A DNA stretch of 64,000 bases from Chryseobacterium glaciei (GCF_001648155.1 NZ_CP015199.1:2490501-2554500), one strand, 5' to 3'; positions 1-9,656 are shown, numbered from the stretch's first letter. Numbers and translations: made by a program. Notes: generated from the sequence alone by a model not told the origin.

Positions 1-1001
1 TCGTGAAGATTTTTTTCGTACTGAGAAAGTTTAGCAAAATTTTCAGGCTTATATTTTTCGAGATTTTCATTAAGTTCGGCAATCATTCCTTCAAATCTTT
101 CTTTTTGACTTGGATTTTTCTCAATTTCTTTTTTTAAATAAGAAATGATATTTGGAATGTTTTTATAATATCCTTTTGAAAATTTTACATTGAATTTGGA
201 GAACCATTCAATCGGATTATCCGTAAAATTACTCAGCCAAGCTTCCTGTTCACCCGACATTCCTTTTGGAAGACTAATCTCGTTCTGATAGATTTTCCAT
301 GAAACATTGTTTTCCTCTAAAATTTCCGGAAAGCTTTTCCATCTTGCCTGTTTTGCTTTTTCGTAATCAATATTTTCATTGAAAACATTAGCTTTTGATT
401 TACCATTTTGTTGTTCTCTCAACGTTCCCGACCAATGGAAAAGTCGGTTTGGAGTAGTTCCTGTCAATGATGAACAAAAATATTGATCAAAAATCGTAAA
501 TGCATCAGCTAATTGATAATAAAACGGCAGATCTTCACGATTGTAATATCCCAACGTCAGTGGAATGTCTTTATAATCTTTGTTACCCGACGATTTTGCC
601 TGAAGCCATTGATCGTATTTTCCTTTATTCAAGGCTTTTTGCTGATTATCCCAAGAGTGGGGCAGAGAACTCATCCAGGTAGATTTTGTATTTCTAAGAT
701 CTAGACGTGCGGGTGAAGCATATTTTCCTGCATCATTTTTTTGAAAGAAAGCGGAATGTCCATCAGGTTTTATGAAAGTTCTTTTATCTAAAAAACCTCT
801 CACACCTTTCAAAGCACCGAAAGCGTGATCAAAAGATCGGTTTTCCTGCATTAAAATAACAACATGTTCTGCATCATAAAAAGTAGACAGTGCAGCGGGT
901 TCAATCGTTAAAGCTTTTAAAATAGCAGGATGCAAAACGCTAGAAGTTCCCAATCCGGCTAATAAAAGACTCGATTTTTCTAAAAATTCTCTTCTGTTCA
1001 T
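1..1001 (-). CDS. Tat-exported phospholipase C / phosphoesterase, C-terminal part outside window
   Basis: About 333 N-terminal residues are present; the C-terminus lies beyond the left edge. The protein begins MNRREFLEKSSLLLAGLG, a twin-arginine signal followed by a hydrophobic stretch, so folded export by Tat is expected. Residues around 45-65 (VVILMQENRSFDHAFGAL) are the hallmark start of the phosphoesterase family PF04185, which includes phosphocholine-preferring phospholipase C and acid phosphatases; the Glu-Asn of QENRSFDH are metal/active-site residues in that family. SLTGTTPNRLFHWSGT further on is also typical. It lies 82 bases downstream of SusD on the same strand, so it may be the enzyme of that transport locus. 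Phosphocholine-type phospholipase C is the best guess; substrate is not proven by sequence. Confidence 0.85.
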   Translation of the reverse strand, partial: MNRREFLEKSSLLLAGLGTSSVLHPAILKALTIEPAALSTFYDAEHVVILMQENRSFDHAFGALKGVRGFLDKRTFIKPDGHSAFFQKNDAGKYASPARLDLRNTKSTWMSSLPHSWDNQQKALNKGKYDQWLQAKSSGNKDYKDIPLTLGYYNREDLPFYYQLADAFTIFDQYFCSSLTGTTPNRLFHWSGTLREQQNGKSKANVFNENIDYEKAKQARWKSFPEILEENNVSWKIYQNEISLPKGMSGEQEAWLSNFTDNPIEWFSKFNVKFSKGYYKNIPNIISYLKKEIEKNPSQKERFEGMIAELNENLEKYKPENFAKLSQYEKNLH

Positions 1002-1020
1002 ATTCAATCGTGATAAGAAA

Positions 1021-1054
1021 GAAACCACAAGATAATAGATTTTCCTGTGATTTC
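1021..1054. terminator. Imperfect hairpin between SusD and phospholipase genes
   Basis: GAAACCACAAG pairs with CCTGTGATTTC (11 pairs including wobbles, 12-base loop). Read on the minus strand it would sit between SusD and the phospholipase gene and is followed by only a weak T tract, so it might act as an attenuator rather than a full terminator. Confidence 0.35.
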
Positions 1055-1083
1055 TTTTTTGATATTAAAAAATAGTTAGATTT

Positions 1084-2559
1084 TTACTGTAACCACCAAG
1101 GTTTAGAGTTGATGTTGTCATTTCCTCCATATTGCGATGTAAGTGCAGCTTTTAAATTTGTGCTGTTATAGTTGTATTCAACCTGTGGATATCTGAATCT
1201 TAAAGGGGCTGAAACTCCAGTCTGCAAAGGATAATTTGGAAAACCTGTTCTCAAATAATCGTAATAAGATGTCCATTGTGATTGATGAAACATCGTCATA
1301 TATTTCTGAGTCATAATTTTCTCTAACTGAGTCTGCAACGGATCCGAATTATTATAAAGAACTAAAGAAGTCGTTACATATTGATTCACATCAAAACCTG
1401 CAAAATATTGATTCGGATTTTTTACATAGGTCTGATAAAATGTAAAGCTCGCTTTAATCGCATTGTCATAATGCGTTTTTGCTGATCCTGAAATCCATCC
1501 TCTAGCTGTAGCTTCTGCTAAAATAAATTCTAATTCTGAATAACTTAAAACCGATGAAGGTTCATTCGTAGCGTCTTTATAAAAACGATCATTTACTTTA
1601 GAAATATTTTTGGCTGTAACCAAAGCCGCATTATCAGAATAAGCTGAAGTTGGGTTTCCACCGTTGTATGCTGTAAAATCGGTGATTGCTTTTCCTGCTT
1701 CTTTCGCTCCTGTAGTCTGTGCTGCAAAAGTAAACAAACGCGGATCTTGTCTGGCTTTAAACATGTTGATAAAATAATCTGCCATATACAAACTTGAACC
1801 ATAACCGCTGTTGTTAAACATCGTGTATCTGCTGTCTGCTGCGTCTGCAAATTTCAGTTCTCCATTGTCAGAAATTGAAGTCATCAAAGTCTGGGTACCT
1901 GCGATGGAAGCAAATTCTGTTGCAATGTTATACGTTCCTAATGTCGTTTTTTTAGACATCGTAATTAAGATTTTCAAACGGAAAGAATTGATCAGCTTTT
2001 TCCATTTGGTGGCATCTCCGTTGTAAATAATGTCGCCCTCAATTTTATCGCTGGAATTAATAAGGTCGTTGGCTTCTTTTAATTCAGATAAAATCCCTGC
2101 CATTACCGTTTCCTGAGTATCATATTTTGGTTGCGTGATGCCTGATTCTCCTTTCAATGCCTCAGAATAAGGAATGCTTCCGAATTTTAAACTTAAATTA
2201 AAGAAATAATAAGCCCTGTAAAATTTACCGATCGCCTGATAATTTTTGTTGTTGATTTTTTCGGCTTCCTGCATCATTTTCGCGGTGTTCAAAAGACCGG
2301 AAGTGTAGACGTCGAATGAAGCATCATTCCATTTCATGTATTGATAAGTATTTTCTCCGTCTGTCCCGATCATCATTCTTGAAGCGTACATATTGTCACC
2401 ATTCACCTGAAAAGCAGATTTTGAAACGTATGTTAAAAGGAATTTAGGATCAATACTCGCCTGATCATTTGGGTTTTCGTTGATCGTATCAAGATTGGTT
2501 TCGCATGATGTCACTGCAAATAATCCTACGATAAATAATGATTTTATAATATTTTTCAT
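1084..2559 (-). CDS. SusD/RagB-family outer-membrane lipoprotein
   Basis: 491 residues. An N-terminal lipoprotein signal ends in the lipobox-like FAVTSC (Cys19), so the mature protein is lipidated and expected at the outer membrane surface. The helical N-terminal half (INENPNDQ, the NKNYQAIGKFYRAYYFF segment) and the C-terminal WTSYYDYLRTGFPNYPL segment are typical of SusD-like TPR-fold nutrient-binding proteins; the overall length matches the SusD-like 2 group. It begins 21 bases after the SusC gene on the same strand, the usual SusC-SusD order, so the two proteins should form one substrate-capturing and import complex. No glycan hydrolase is next to it; instead a phospholipase follows. Substrate unknown. 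Confidence 0.92.
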   Translation of the reverse strand: MKNIIKSLFIVGLFAVTSCETNLDTINENPNDQASIDPKFLLTYVSKSAFQVNGDNMYASRMMIGTDGENTYQYMKWNDASFDVYTSGLLNTAKMMQEAEKINNKNYQAIGKFYRAYYFFNLSLKFGSIPYSEALKGESGITQPKYDTQETVMAGILSELKEANDLINSSDKIEGDIIYNGDATKWKKLINSFRLKILITMSKKTTLGTYNIATEFASIAGTQTLMTSISDNGELKFADAADSRYTMFNNSGYGSSLYMADYFINMFKARQDPRLFTFAAQTTGAKEAGKAITDFTAYNGGNPTSAYSDNAALVTAKNISKVNDRFYKDATNEPSSVLSYSELEFILAEATARGWISGSAKTHYDNAIKASFTFYQTYVKNPNQYFAGFDVNQYVTTSLVLYNNSDPLQTQLEKIMTQKYMTMFHQSQWTSYYDYLRTGFPNYPLQTGVSAPLRFRYPQVEYNYNSTNLKAALTSQYGGNDNINSKPWWLQ

Positions 2560-2580
2560 GTTGATTGAAATGCTTTTTAA

Positions 2581-5500
2581 TTAAAATTTAAGATTAAATC
2601 CAACTCCGAACCATCTGCTTGACGGATCCTGAATATCATTACCAGTTTTGATTTGGAAATCGGGATCAGAGTATAAATTTTTAGATTTTTTCCACATCTC
2701 AAGATTGTAGGCTGAAATATTGGCTGTAAAACCTTTTACCATCCCTTTTGGATTAAGCAAAGAAGAGAAATCATATTCCAGAACGACTGATCTCAATTTC
2801 ACAAAAGTTCTGTCGAAAACGTTGGCAAATAACTCACTTTCGTCTTCTGTTACTCTGGCTTGATAAGGATAATTCTGTGCCCAATCCTGGAAACTGATCG
2901 CTTTTGTGTGTGGAGTATAAGTTCCTGTTGCTGCATTATAATTTACTCCATCCGGAACAAAATAATACGTTCCCGGATTCGCATATTCCTGATCTCTGTA
3001 AGCTGTAGAGTTCGGATGTTTTCCGCCCCACCACATTTTTTCGACTACCTGAGATCTCATCACACCGCCGATACTTCCATCGATTCCGATGTTTAAAGTG
3101 AATTTTTTATATTTAAATGTATTGTTAAAGCCAAACGTCCAATCCGGATTGAAATGTCCTAAGTTGGTCGGGGTTGTAGCTCTTGTTGGCATGCCCGTTT
3201 CTGCATTTAAAATAACTTTCCCGTCTGGAGATTTTTGCCATGTGAGGTCATAGTAACTGTCCATTCTTTCGCCAAGTTTGATGTTGTTGTAATTCGGCAT
3301 ATCTCCATAAATGGAAGTTAGTTTTTGCTCATATTTACTCCAGTTGATCAAAGATTTCCAAGTGAAATTGGCAGTTTTAATAGGAACTAATCCTAATGAA
3401 ATTTCAACACCTTTGGTTGTATATTCATTTCCGTTGACGTATTGCGAAGTGAAACCTGATGATTGTGCACTCGGGAACTGAAGAATATTATTATAATCTA
3501 ACGTTCTGAAATACGTTGCGTCTAGCGTAATTCTGTTATTAAATAAACCTGCTGTTAAGCCTAATTCATAAGATTTTGTCTGTTCAGGTTTTAAAGAGTT
3601 TTCATAGTTCAGGGTTGTCGGATAATAATAAGTAGGATTTCCGTTGTAAGTAACTCCGCTGTTATTCAAGTAATAATTTCGAATTGAATAAGGCTGAAAA
3701 TCGTACGCTACTTTTGCCCATGATGCTGATAATTTTAATAAATTAATGGATTCCGGCATTTTAACCAAATTCGAGATCACAGCACTTAATGAAGCTGAAG
3801 GATAAAAATAAGATCTGTTAGCTTTCGGTAGAGTAGAAGACCAGTCATTACGTCCTGAAACGTTGATGAAAAAAGCATTATACAAACCGACATCGATCGT
3901 AGAATACACACTGTAAATTAATTTTTCCTTTAAATAATCGTAGTATTTTACAGAACCTACGGAGTTGTCTAATGTATATTGTTCAGGAACTTTCAAACCG
4001 TCTGTTGAAGCATTGTCAACATCATTTTTATAATAAAAAGTAGAACCTCCGGCATTGATCGTGAAATCAAAATTGTCTGAAATTTTCTTTTTATAAGTCG
4101 CTAAAACATCAGAGTTGAGGTTCCAGGTTTTGGTATCATTCAAAATATAACCACCACTTCTTGGTGCGCTGTAATTGAAATAAGAATATGGACTTAAAAT
4201 TTCCTGCTTGTTGTGATTCTCGACAAGAGATATTTTACCTTTTACTGAGAAATCTTGTGTGGCTTTATATTCTAAACCGGTCTGCGCGTTGATAACATCA
4301 GTTCTATTTTTATTTTTGTAATATTCAGCTCCGAACCAAGGGTTGTTGTACCAAGCGTAGTTCCAATTGGCTTGTGCAGTTCCTTCTTTTCCGGGAATCC
4401 ACATGTGATTTTTAAGATCTCTTCCATCTACATCGGCACCCATCCAAATTAAAATAGTGTACATGTGACCACTTGGATTATAATCGTAATTCGGAATATT
4501 TGGAGTGAAGGTTTGATTAAAATTAAACTTTGTGTCTAAAATTAATTTGTCTCCCAAGTGATTTTCTGAAGAGAAATTAATTCCATAACGTTGTAAGTAA
4601 GCTTCCGGAACTCGGTCGTCATAATTCATGAAATTCCCGGAAAGTCTGTAGGTGTCTTTATTATTTTTATAGCTTACTGAAAAACTATTATTATTGATAA
4701 CCGCAGGTTTCAAAAAAGTGGAAAGATTATCGTGATATTCCCAATCAATAGGAACTCTTTCATATCTTGATTTATCGTTGTACTGCGTTCCCGTCACCGC
4801 TCCATACCACGGAATTGTTTGCCCGGTTACTTTATCTCGGATCGGGCTGTTCCATTGTGCAATTTTAGTTCCCGGAACAAATTTTGGACCCCAAATCATA
4901 TCTCCATCATTCACACCACCGTCTGCACCATCCCAGAATTCATATTGTCCGTGAGAACCGTTTCCGTATTCTGTCTGAGTTTTTGGAAGATTCGTAAATC
5001 CTCCTGTAACCATTGTGTTTTGAGAAAACTCAACAGTGAAGCCTTTCTTTTTAGCACTTTTTGTGGTGATCAAAACTGCTCCGTATCTTCCTCGCGAGCC
5101 GTATAATGCAGAAGCGGGAGCTCCTTTCAAAACATTGATGTTTTCAATATTATTTGGATCTAAATTTTGAAAAACTTCTTTTTCAACAATCACTCCATCA
5201 ATAACAAAAACCAGATTGGAATTTCCTCTTAACGTAAATTCCGGAGCCTGCTGCATTCCTGTTGGATTGGAAACATTCAGTCCTGCAACTTGCCCTGAAA
5301 ATAGATTTCCAATGCTTGGCGTTGTAATAGATTCGAATTGTTTTGTTCCGACTTCCTGAGTAGAATAACCAATTTTTTCTTTCTTCTTTGCAATACCCAG
5401 AGCGGTAATTACAACGCCTTCGATTTGTTTTTCACTTACCTTTTTTAAGACAACTGAATAATTCCTTTTGGAAGAAACCTCAATGGAATAACTTGAAAAT

Positions 5501-5721
5501 TCCGGGGAATAAAATTCAAGAATGTCCTTAGGATTGGCTGTGATGGTAAAATTACCGTTTTGATCAGTAATTACAGATTTTCCTGAGTTTTTGTCGGTGA
5601 TATTTACACCTGAGATCGTAGAACCATTTTCAGATTTTACATTTCCTGAAATGTTGATCTCTTGGGCGGTTAAATAGAAGGGGAGTAAAAAAATCGCAAA
5701 AGTGGCTAAAGTCTTCTTCAT
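2581..5721 (-). CDS. SusC/RagA-family TonB-dependent outer-membrane transporter
   Basis: 1046 residues from ATG at 5721. A TTG 15 bases upstream is in frame but lies inside a promoter-like box and is rejected as the start. Order of parts: signal peptide (ends LTAQ, about residue 20), carboxypeptidase-regulatory-like beta domain (about 22-100, GNVKSENGSTISGVNI), plug domain with FVIDGV and the SusC signature NIENINVLKGAPASALYGSRG, then a large beta-barrel ending WFGVGFNLKF with a terminal Phe as in outer-membrane barrels. It imports a ligand captured by the adjacent SusD lipoprotein using TonB energy. It is the first gene of a minus-strand run SusC-SusD-phospholipase. Family certain; cargo unknown. 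Confidence 0.95.
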   Translation of the reverse strand: MKKTLATFAIFLLPFYLTAQEINISGNVKSENGSTISGVNITDKNSGKSVITDQNGNFTITANPKDILEFYSPEFSSYSIEVSSKRNYSVVLKKVSEKQIEGVVITALGIAKKKEKIGYSTQEVGTKQFESITTPSIGNLFSGQVAGLNVSNPTGMQQAPEFTLRGNSNLVFVIDGVIVEKEVFQNLDPNNIENINVLKGAPASALYGSRGRYGAVLITTKSAKKKGFTVEFSQNTMVTGGFTNLPKTQTEYGNGSHGQYEFWDGADGGVNDGDMIWGPKFVPGTKIAQWNSPIRDKVTGQTIPWYGAVTGTQYNDKSRYERVPIDWEYHDNLSTFLKPAVINNNSFSVSYKNNKDTYRLSGNFMNYDDRVPEAYLQRYGINFSSENHLGDKLILDTKFNFNQTFTPNIPNYDYNPSGHMYTILIWMGADVDGRDLKNHMWIPGKEGTAQANWNYAWYNNPWFGAEYYKNKNRTDVINAQTGLEYKATQDFSVKGKISLVENHNKQEILSPYSYFNYSAPRSGGYILNDTKTWNLNSDVLATYKKKISDNFDFTINAGGSTFYYKNDVDNASTDGLKVPEQYTLDNSVGSVKYYDYLKEKLIYSVYSTIDVGLYNAFFINVSGRNDWSSTLPKANRSYFYPSASLSAVISNLVKMPESINLLKLSASWAKVAYDFQPYSIRNYYLNNSGVTYNGNPTYYYPTTLNYENSLKPEQTKSYELGLTAGLFNNRITLDATYFRTLDYNNILQFPSAQSSGFTSQYVNGNEYTTKGVEISLGLVPIKTANFTWKSLINWSKYEQKLTSIYGDMPNYNNIKLGERMDSYYDLTWQKSPDGKVILNAETGMPTRATTPTNLGHFNPDWTFGFNNTFKYKKFTLNIGIDGSIGGVMRSQVVEKMWWGGKHPNSTAYRDQEYANPGTYYFVPDGVNYNAATGTYTPHTKAISFQDWAQNYPYQARVTEDESELFANVFDRTFVKLRSVVLEYDFSSLLNPKGMVKGFTANISAYNLEMWKKSKNLYSDPDFQIKTGNDIQDPSSRWFGVGFNLKF

Positions 5722-5733
5722 TTTTTTTGAGAG

Positions 5734-5741
5734 CAAATTTA
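5734..5741 (-). promoter_or_regulatory. TANNTTTG -7 box of susC-like gene
   Basis: On the minus strand this reads TAAATTTG, a perfect Bacteroidota -7 element, with 12 bases between it and the ATG at 5721. No clear -33 TTG at the usual spacing. Confidence 0.45.
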
Positions 5742-5909
5742 GCGGTGTACTGTTACTTAAATTTTAATCCTGCATTACGATAAAAATACGATTTCAATAG
5801 GAGACAATAGAAAAATTAATGAAAGGATAAAGCGAAAAAAGCTGTTTATATCAGAGTTTTTGCTTTATTTTAAATAATATTATTAATAGGAAAAAGGATA
5901 TTTTTAATC

Positions 5910-7514
5910 CTAAAACCTACTCAAGATTCCCCAATGGATTTTTATATCATTGAATTTAAACGGATTTCCAAACTCATTACCATTCGACAGCTGGAAACTC
6001 ATCAACCCAATCGGAATGAAGAAATTGAAACCAAGCCCGACACTGTAGAGCTTAGGTTTGACGTTCAGGGATTTATTATTGAGCTGTCCGTACTGCCCAA
6101 AGACGTCGAAAAATGCTTGATTTCCAATTAAATAACGGTATTCTAAACTTCCATAATAATAGAAATCGGCGGCGAGGGAGTTTTCATTGAATCCCCGCAT
6201 TGAATTCCAGCCTCCAAAACGATATAATTCGTTGGCGGAGAACTCAACTTTTGAGTCCATCATAGCTCCTTCTGCCTTTATATTCAGGAAATGATTTCCG
6301 TTGATATTATAATTATGTTCCCCAAAAAAGTAGAATTGATTTTGTGGAGCTTTAATATTGTCTTTGGTGTAAGTGGTTGTCAGATAATCATATCCGGCAC
6401 TTATTTTAGTTTTGTAAAGGAAAAGATCAATATCAGTTGGTTCCACCATTTCAAACCAAATCCCGATTCCTTTTTTGTTGTAATCTTTCCCTTGAACATA
6501 TAAAGTATCGATAATACTCGAGCTTTCAAAAGTTCCTCTAAGACCAATTTTATTTCGGTTATTTATGTGATAATAGAAAGCGGGAAGCGCCTTCACATTG
6601 GCAAAAGTAGAATCCTGTCTGAAGATATTCACCTTCATATTTAAACCTACATTAGAATTGAAAAGATAAGGAATGTCGGTTTGCAAATCGAAGTTTTGCC
6701 CTTTGTCGGGGTTTCTTTGCCAGTATAAATTAACGGTTTCAAAACCGTTGAACATGTTTTTAAAATTGACATTCAAGGTTCCGTTTAGTGTAAATTTATC
6801 AGTTTTATCATTTCCAAAACCAATAACTCCGTCAAAAGTGTTGGTTTTTTTCTTTTCCATGAAGAGATAAATCTGGGTAGAATCTTTCGTAAATAAAGTC
6901 TGCGGTTGCCGTTCTAAACTCAAAAAAGGATGTCCCTGAAACGTTTTATTAATCGCCAAAAGATTTTTATCATCGTATGTTTTACCCTTGAATTCTTTTT
7001 CAAGATTCTTCATAAATCTTTTCGGAACTCTTACGTAATTTTTTACGACAAAGCCATCGATGGTTCGTTTATCATTTTTATTAATGTCTAATTCTACAAT
7101 CGGATAGCCGTTTTTCTGACCTTTATATTTAGACTTAATTCTGCTGAAAGAATAGCCGTCATCAATATATCTTTTGTTGAGAACTTTTTTGGTTGAATCT
7201 AAATTTTTAGTGAAAAAATCTTTCTGAATTTTTAATTTCTGCGTAATAGAATCTGAAAGATTGACATACGTTTCATTGAAGTTTTTTCCTTTATTGTAAA
7301 ATATTTCGGTACTGTCGCCTTTTACTTTAACCTCTTTTAATTCAGTGAAAAAATAATTGTTTTGAGCCAGAGAATCCAGAAATTTTACCGCAGACACGGA
7401 ATCTCTAACCTCTTTCTTGACTTTAGTTTCAGAATCGATTAGAAAATAATGCTTCTTTTGCGCTTGTGTAAAAACGCAAAACAGGATAAAAAATATTTTT
7501 AGAAATAACTTCAA
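5910..7514 (-). CDS. Omp85-family (BamA/TamA-like) outer-membrane protein
   Basis: 534 residues with signal peptide (hydrophobic residues 3-17, cleavage after TQAQ). The N-terminal 200 residues resemble one or two degenerate POTRA modules (VVKNYVRVPKRFMKNLEKEF, YDDKNLLAINKTFQ), and the C-terminal two thirds is a beta-barrel rich in alternating aromatic strands. FGGWNSMRGFNENS carries the conserved RGF element of the Omp85 loop 6 that contacts the barrel wall. BamA proper is about 800 or more residues, so this is a short relative, likely a translocase or assembly accessory rather than the essential BamA. The only initiator near the signal peptide is TTG at 7514. A 122-base inverted repeat lies just upstream. 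Confidence 0.8.
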   Translation of the reverse strand: MKLFLKIFFILFCVFTQAQKKHYFLIDSETKVKKEVRDSVSAVKFLDSLAQNNYFFTELKEVKVKGDSTEIFYNKGKNFNETYVNLSDSITQKLKIQKDFFTKNLDSTKKVLNKRYIDDGYSFSRIKSKYKGQKNGYPIVELDINKNDKRTIDGFVVKNYVRVPKRFMKNLEKEFKGKTYDDKNLLAINKTFQGHPFLSLERQPQTLFTKDSTQIYLFMEKKKTNTFDGVIGFGNDKTDKFTLNGTLNVNFKNMFNGFETVNLYWQRNPDKGQNFDLQTDIPYLFNSNVGLNMKVNIFRQDSTFANVKALPAFYYHINNRNKIGLRGTFESSSIIDTLYVQGKDYNKKGIGIWFEMVEPTDIDLFLYKTKISAGYDYLTTTYTKDNIKAPQNQFYFFGEHNYNINGNHFLNIKAEGAMMDSKVEFSANELYRFGGWNSMRGFNENSLAADFYYYGSLEYRYLIGNQAFFDVFGQYGQLNNKSLNVKPKLYSVGLGFNFFIPIGLMSFQLSNGNEFGNPFKFNDIKIHWGILSRF

Positions 7515-7528
7515 TTTTAAATCAATTA

Positions 7529-7650
7529 AACCATTAAGGTAAATTAAGTTGTTAAGAATATTAAGTTTAGCTTCGTTTTAAGTTTGTGCTTAAAAATCAG
7601 AATGATTCATCTTAACTCAACTTAAATTCTTAAAATAAATCTTAATGGTT
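7529..7650. repeat. 122-base imperfect inverted repeat (TTAAGTT words)
   Basis: AACCATTAAG at 7529-7538 is matched exactly by CTTAATGGTT at 7641-7650; both arms continue inward with TTAAGTTG and GTTAAGA words on complementary strands. The element fills the gap between the Omp85 gene and the SDR gene and contains no ORF. Confidence 0.65.
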
Positions 7651-7698
7651 CAAAATATATTTTTTTATTATAATTAAAAATTTGTTTAATAACTGAAA

Positions 7699-8493
7699 CT
7701 AGTCCAGTTTATTATATTTCTTCATTAAATTCTCATAAGTTCCCTGAGGAAGTATCCATTTCAACGGAACTCCTATTTTCTGCCCGAATTTACCAAAATA
7801 ATAATGAGCTTTCCATTTATTTTTTCCTAAAAGATTTTCAACGTATTCTGCAACTTCCAAAGGGTCAGTTCCGTCGCCTACGTGAGAGTTCATTAAAGCA
7901 TAAACCTTGTCAAAGATAGTTGCGTAAGGCTGAGAAACTTTTGTTTTCACTCTGTTTTCTGCAATATTAGTTTTGATATCACCTAAATGAAGCGAACAAA
8001 CATTGACGTTCCAAGGATAAACTTCATATCTCATGGCTTCCGTTACTTTGTCTAAAGCAGATTTTGAAGCAGAATAAAATCCACGGAAAGGCAGTCCCAT
8101 TTCACTTCCGATGCTGGAAACATTGATGATCTGTCCGAATTTGTTTTCACGCATTTTCGGCATAACGGCAGTCATCATTTGAACAGCTCCGACAAGATTT
8201 AAGTTAAATAATTTTAAAATATCTTCTTTTGTAGAATCTTCCACAGCGCCAACCATTCCCATTCCGGCATTGTTGATCAGAACGTCAATTCTTGTCTCAA
8301 TTTTCAACACTTCTGCAATCGCATTTTGAACTGCATCATTATCCGTAACATCGGTCGGAATTGATTTAAAATATTGACTTTCTGTATGTTTTCGGCTTAA
8401 ACCGTAGACTTTATGACCTTTTTTTCCAAAATATTCGGCTAAAACGAAACCTATTCCTGATGAGGTTCCCGTGATGATTATAGTTTTTGACAT
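7699..8493 (-). CDS. Short-chain dehydrogenase/reductase (SDR)
   Basis: 264 residues, classical SDR length. TGTSSGIG at residues 8-15 is the Rossmann NAD(P)-binding motif, NNAG at 74-77 stabilises the sheet, NVSS near 124-127 supplies the catalytic Ser, and Tyr140-SAS-Lys144 is the YxxxK catalytic pair, so it should be an active cytoplasmic oxidoreductase. Its ATG overlaps the stop codon of the upstream gene by one base (TAATG), implying coupled translation in the minus-strand operon that starts at 12708. The substrate cannot be told; the C-terminal region resembles SDRs annotated as acting on lipids or keto-acyl groups, but this is weak. Confidence 0.92.
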   Translation of the reverse strand: MSKTIIITGTSSGIGFVLAEYFGKKGHKVYGLSRKHTESQYFKSIPTDVTDNDAVQNAIAEVLKIETRIDVLINNAGMGMVGAVEDSTKEDILKLFNLNLVGAVQMMTAVMPKMRENKFGQIINVSSIGSEMGLPFRGFYSASKSALDKVTEAMRYEVYPWNVNVCSLHLGDIKTNIAENRVKTKVSQPYATIFDKVYALMNSHVGDGTDPLEVAEYVENLLGKNKWKAHYYFGKFGQKIGVPLKWILPQGTYENLMKKYNKLD

Positions 8494-9158
8494 TAGTAAT
8501 TAAAATATTTATCTGAATTAGGAATTTTGAACTGGTTTTTGCTAACCCTAAAATCATTCATTTTTATTAACGTGTTAAATGTATGGATAAATTCTTTGTG
8601 CATATCTTTTGGAGTCTTTCTATCCTCATCTCCGTCACATTCAGAATACTTTTCATCAATGATCACTTTTCCTGTTGAAAAATTGACTTCATTTAGAAAA
8701 TTAAACTCGCAGGTATCATCAAATGTATTGAGTGCACCAACAAGGTAGAAGTCTCCATTTTGAAATCTAAACGTGTGTTTGCTTGTTTCGGTATGTCTGG
8801 AGTTGGTAAAGAGTGATTGTGAAATGACAAGACAATTATTCTTTATATTTACTTCAAGACTATTGTTTTCCGGATAAAAACCGGCTTCACTTGAATCGAG
8901 CAAGGATGAATTTTCTTTCCATATTTTTAGATTTCCATTGATTTTTTTAAGGATATAAAATTTTCTTTTATATCCTTGATGTTCAATTTTTTCGCCAATA
9001 TTATATACGATTACGGTTTCGTTGAGTCCGTCTTTATCTAAATCTCCTTCTGTTTGTAAAACTTTTGTGTAATCTCTAGGAACAGAAAAATCTTTCAACT
9101 CCTGAGCGTGAAGAATTGCAATCAATGGAATGAATAAAAAAGACATCAGTTTTTTCAT
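8493..9158 (-). CDS. Exported protein of unknown function, calcium-loop-like segment
   Basis: 221 residues. A signal peptide (MKKLMSFLFIPLIAILHAQ) directs export. Residues 37-50 (GDLDKDGLNETVIV) look like an FG-GAP/VCBS or dockerin-type calcium loop (DxDxDGxxE), which in this family often starts a beta-propeller blade; only one such loop is evident. The rest is beta-rich with two acidic-cysteine segments (DTCEFNF, SECDGDEDR). I do not recognise a characterised family. It is translationally coupled to the SDR gene downstream and follows another small exported protein by 12 bases, so it belongs to the same transcript. Confidence 0.75.
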   Translation of the reverse strand: MKKLMSFLFIPLIAILHAQELKDFSVPRDYTKVLQTEGDLDKDGLNETVIVYNIGEKIEHQGYKRKFYILKKINGNLKIWKENSSLLDSSEAGFYPENNSLEVNIKNNCLVISQSLFTNSRHTETSKHTFRFQNGDFYLVGALNTFDDTCEFNFLNEVNFSTGKVIIDEKYSECDGDEDRKTPKDMHKEFIHTFNTLIKMNDFRVSKNQFKIPNSDKYFNY

Positions 9159-9170
9159 GGAAGGGTTAAA

Positions 9171-9656
9171 TTATTGCCCAAAATCTTCTTTCTTTACATC
9201 GGTGTCTTGCAGATTACACATGCAGCCTTTGAAAGATTTATAAATTCCCGGAATTTCGGTTTCTTTACCTTTACTGTCGGTCACAGTGATACCGGTAGAA
9301 AATGATTCGTCTTCTGCAGAGTAGGTTCTGGAGAGTAAATATTTGTAGTTGTTATTTGTAAATGATAAATAATCAAGGTTCATTCCTGCGTTCTGCTTTC
9401 CCCCGCCTCTATGGTAAGATTTGTAGGTAAACTTCTTCCAGCTTTCTTTGGTTCTGTCTTTAGGAAATTCCATTTCGACTTTGGTTTTGCTTCCAAAACG
9501 ATATTGAATGTATTTGTTCTGTTTGTCTTTTACTAAAGACATTTTTTTGCCGTTTTTAGTTTCAAATGAATAGATAACTTCTTCATTAGGCAACAGATAT
9601 TGCGCCCAAAACGAAATTGGAATTAAAAAGGCGAAAATGATTAAATATTTTTTCAT
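9171..9656 (-). CDS. Small exported protein of unknown function
   Basis: 161 residues. Signal peptide MKKYLIIFAFLIPISFWAQ, then a beta-rich soluble domain (YSFETKNGKKMSLVKDK) and a C-terminal GCMCNLQD cysteine pair that could form a disulfide or bind metal. No known domain recognised. It starts only 4 bases after the aroA stop on the same strand and runs into the next exported protein, so it is cotranscribed with aroA. Confidence 0.72.
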   Translation of the reverse strand: MKKYLIIFAFLIPISFWAQYLLPNEEVIYSFETKNGKKMSLVKDKQNKYIQYRFGSKTKVEMEFPKDRTKESWKKFTYKSYHRGGGKQNAGMNLDYLSFTNNNYKYLLSRTYSAEDESFSTGITVTDSKGKETEIPGIYKSFKGCMCNLQDTDVKKEDFGQ

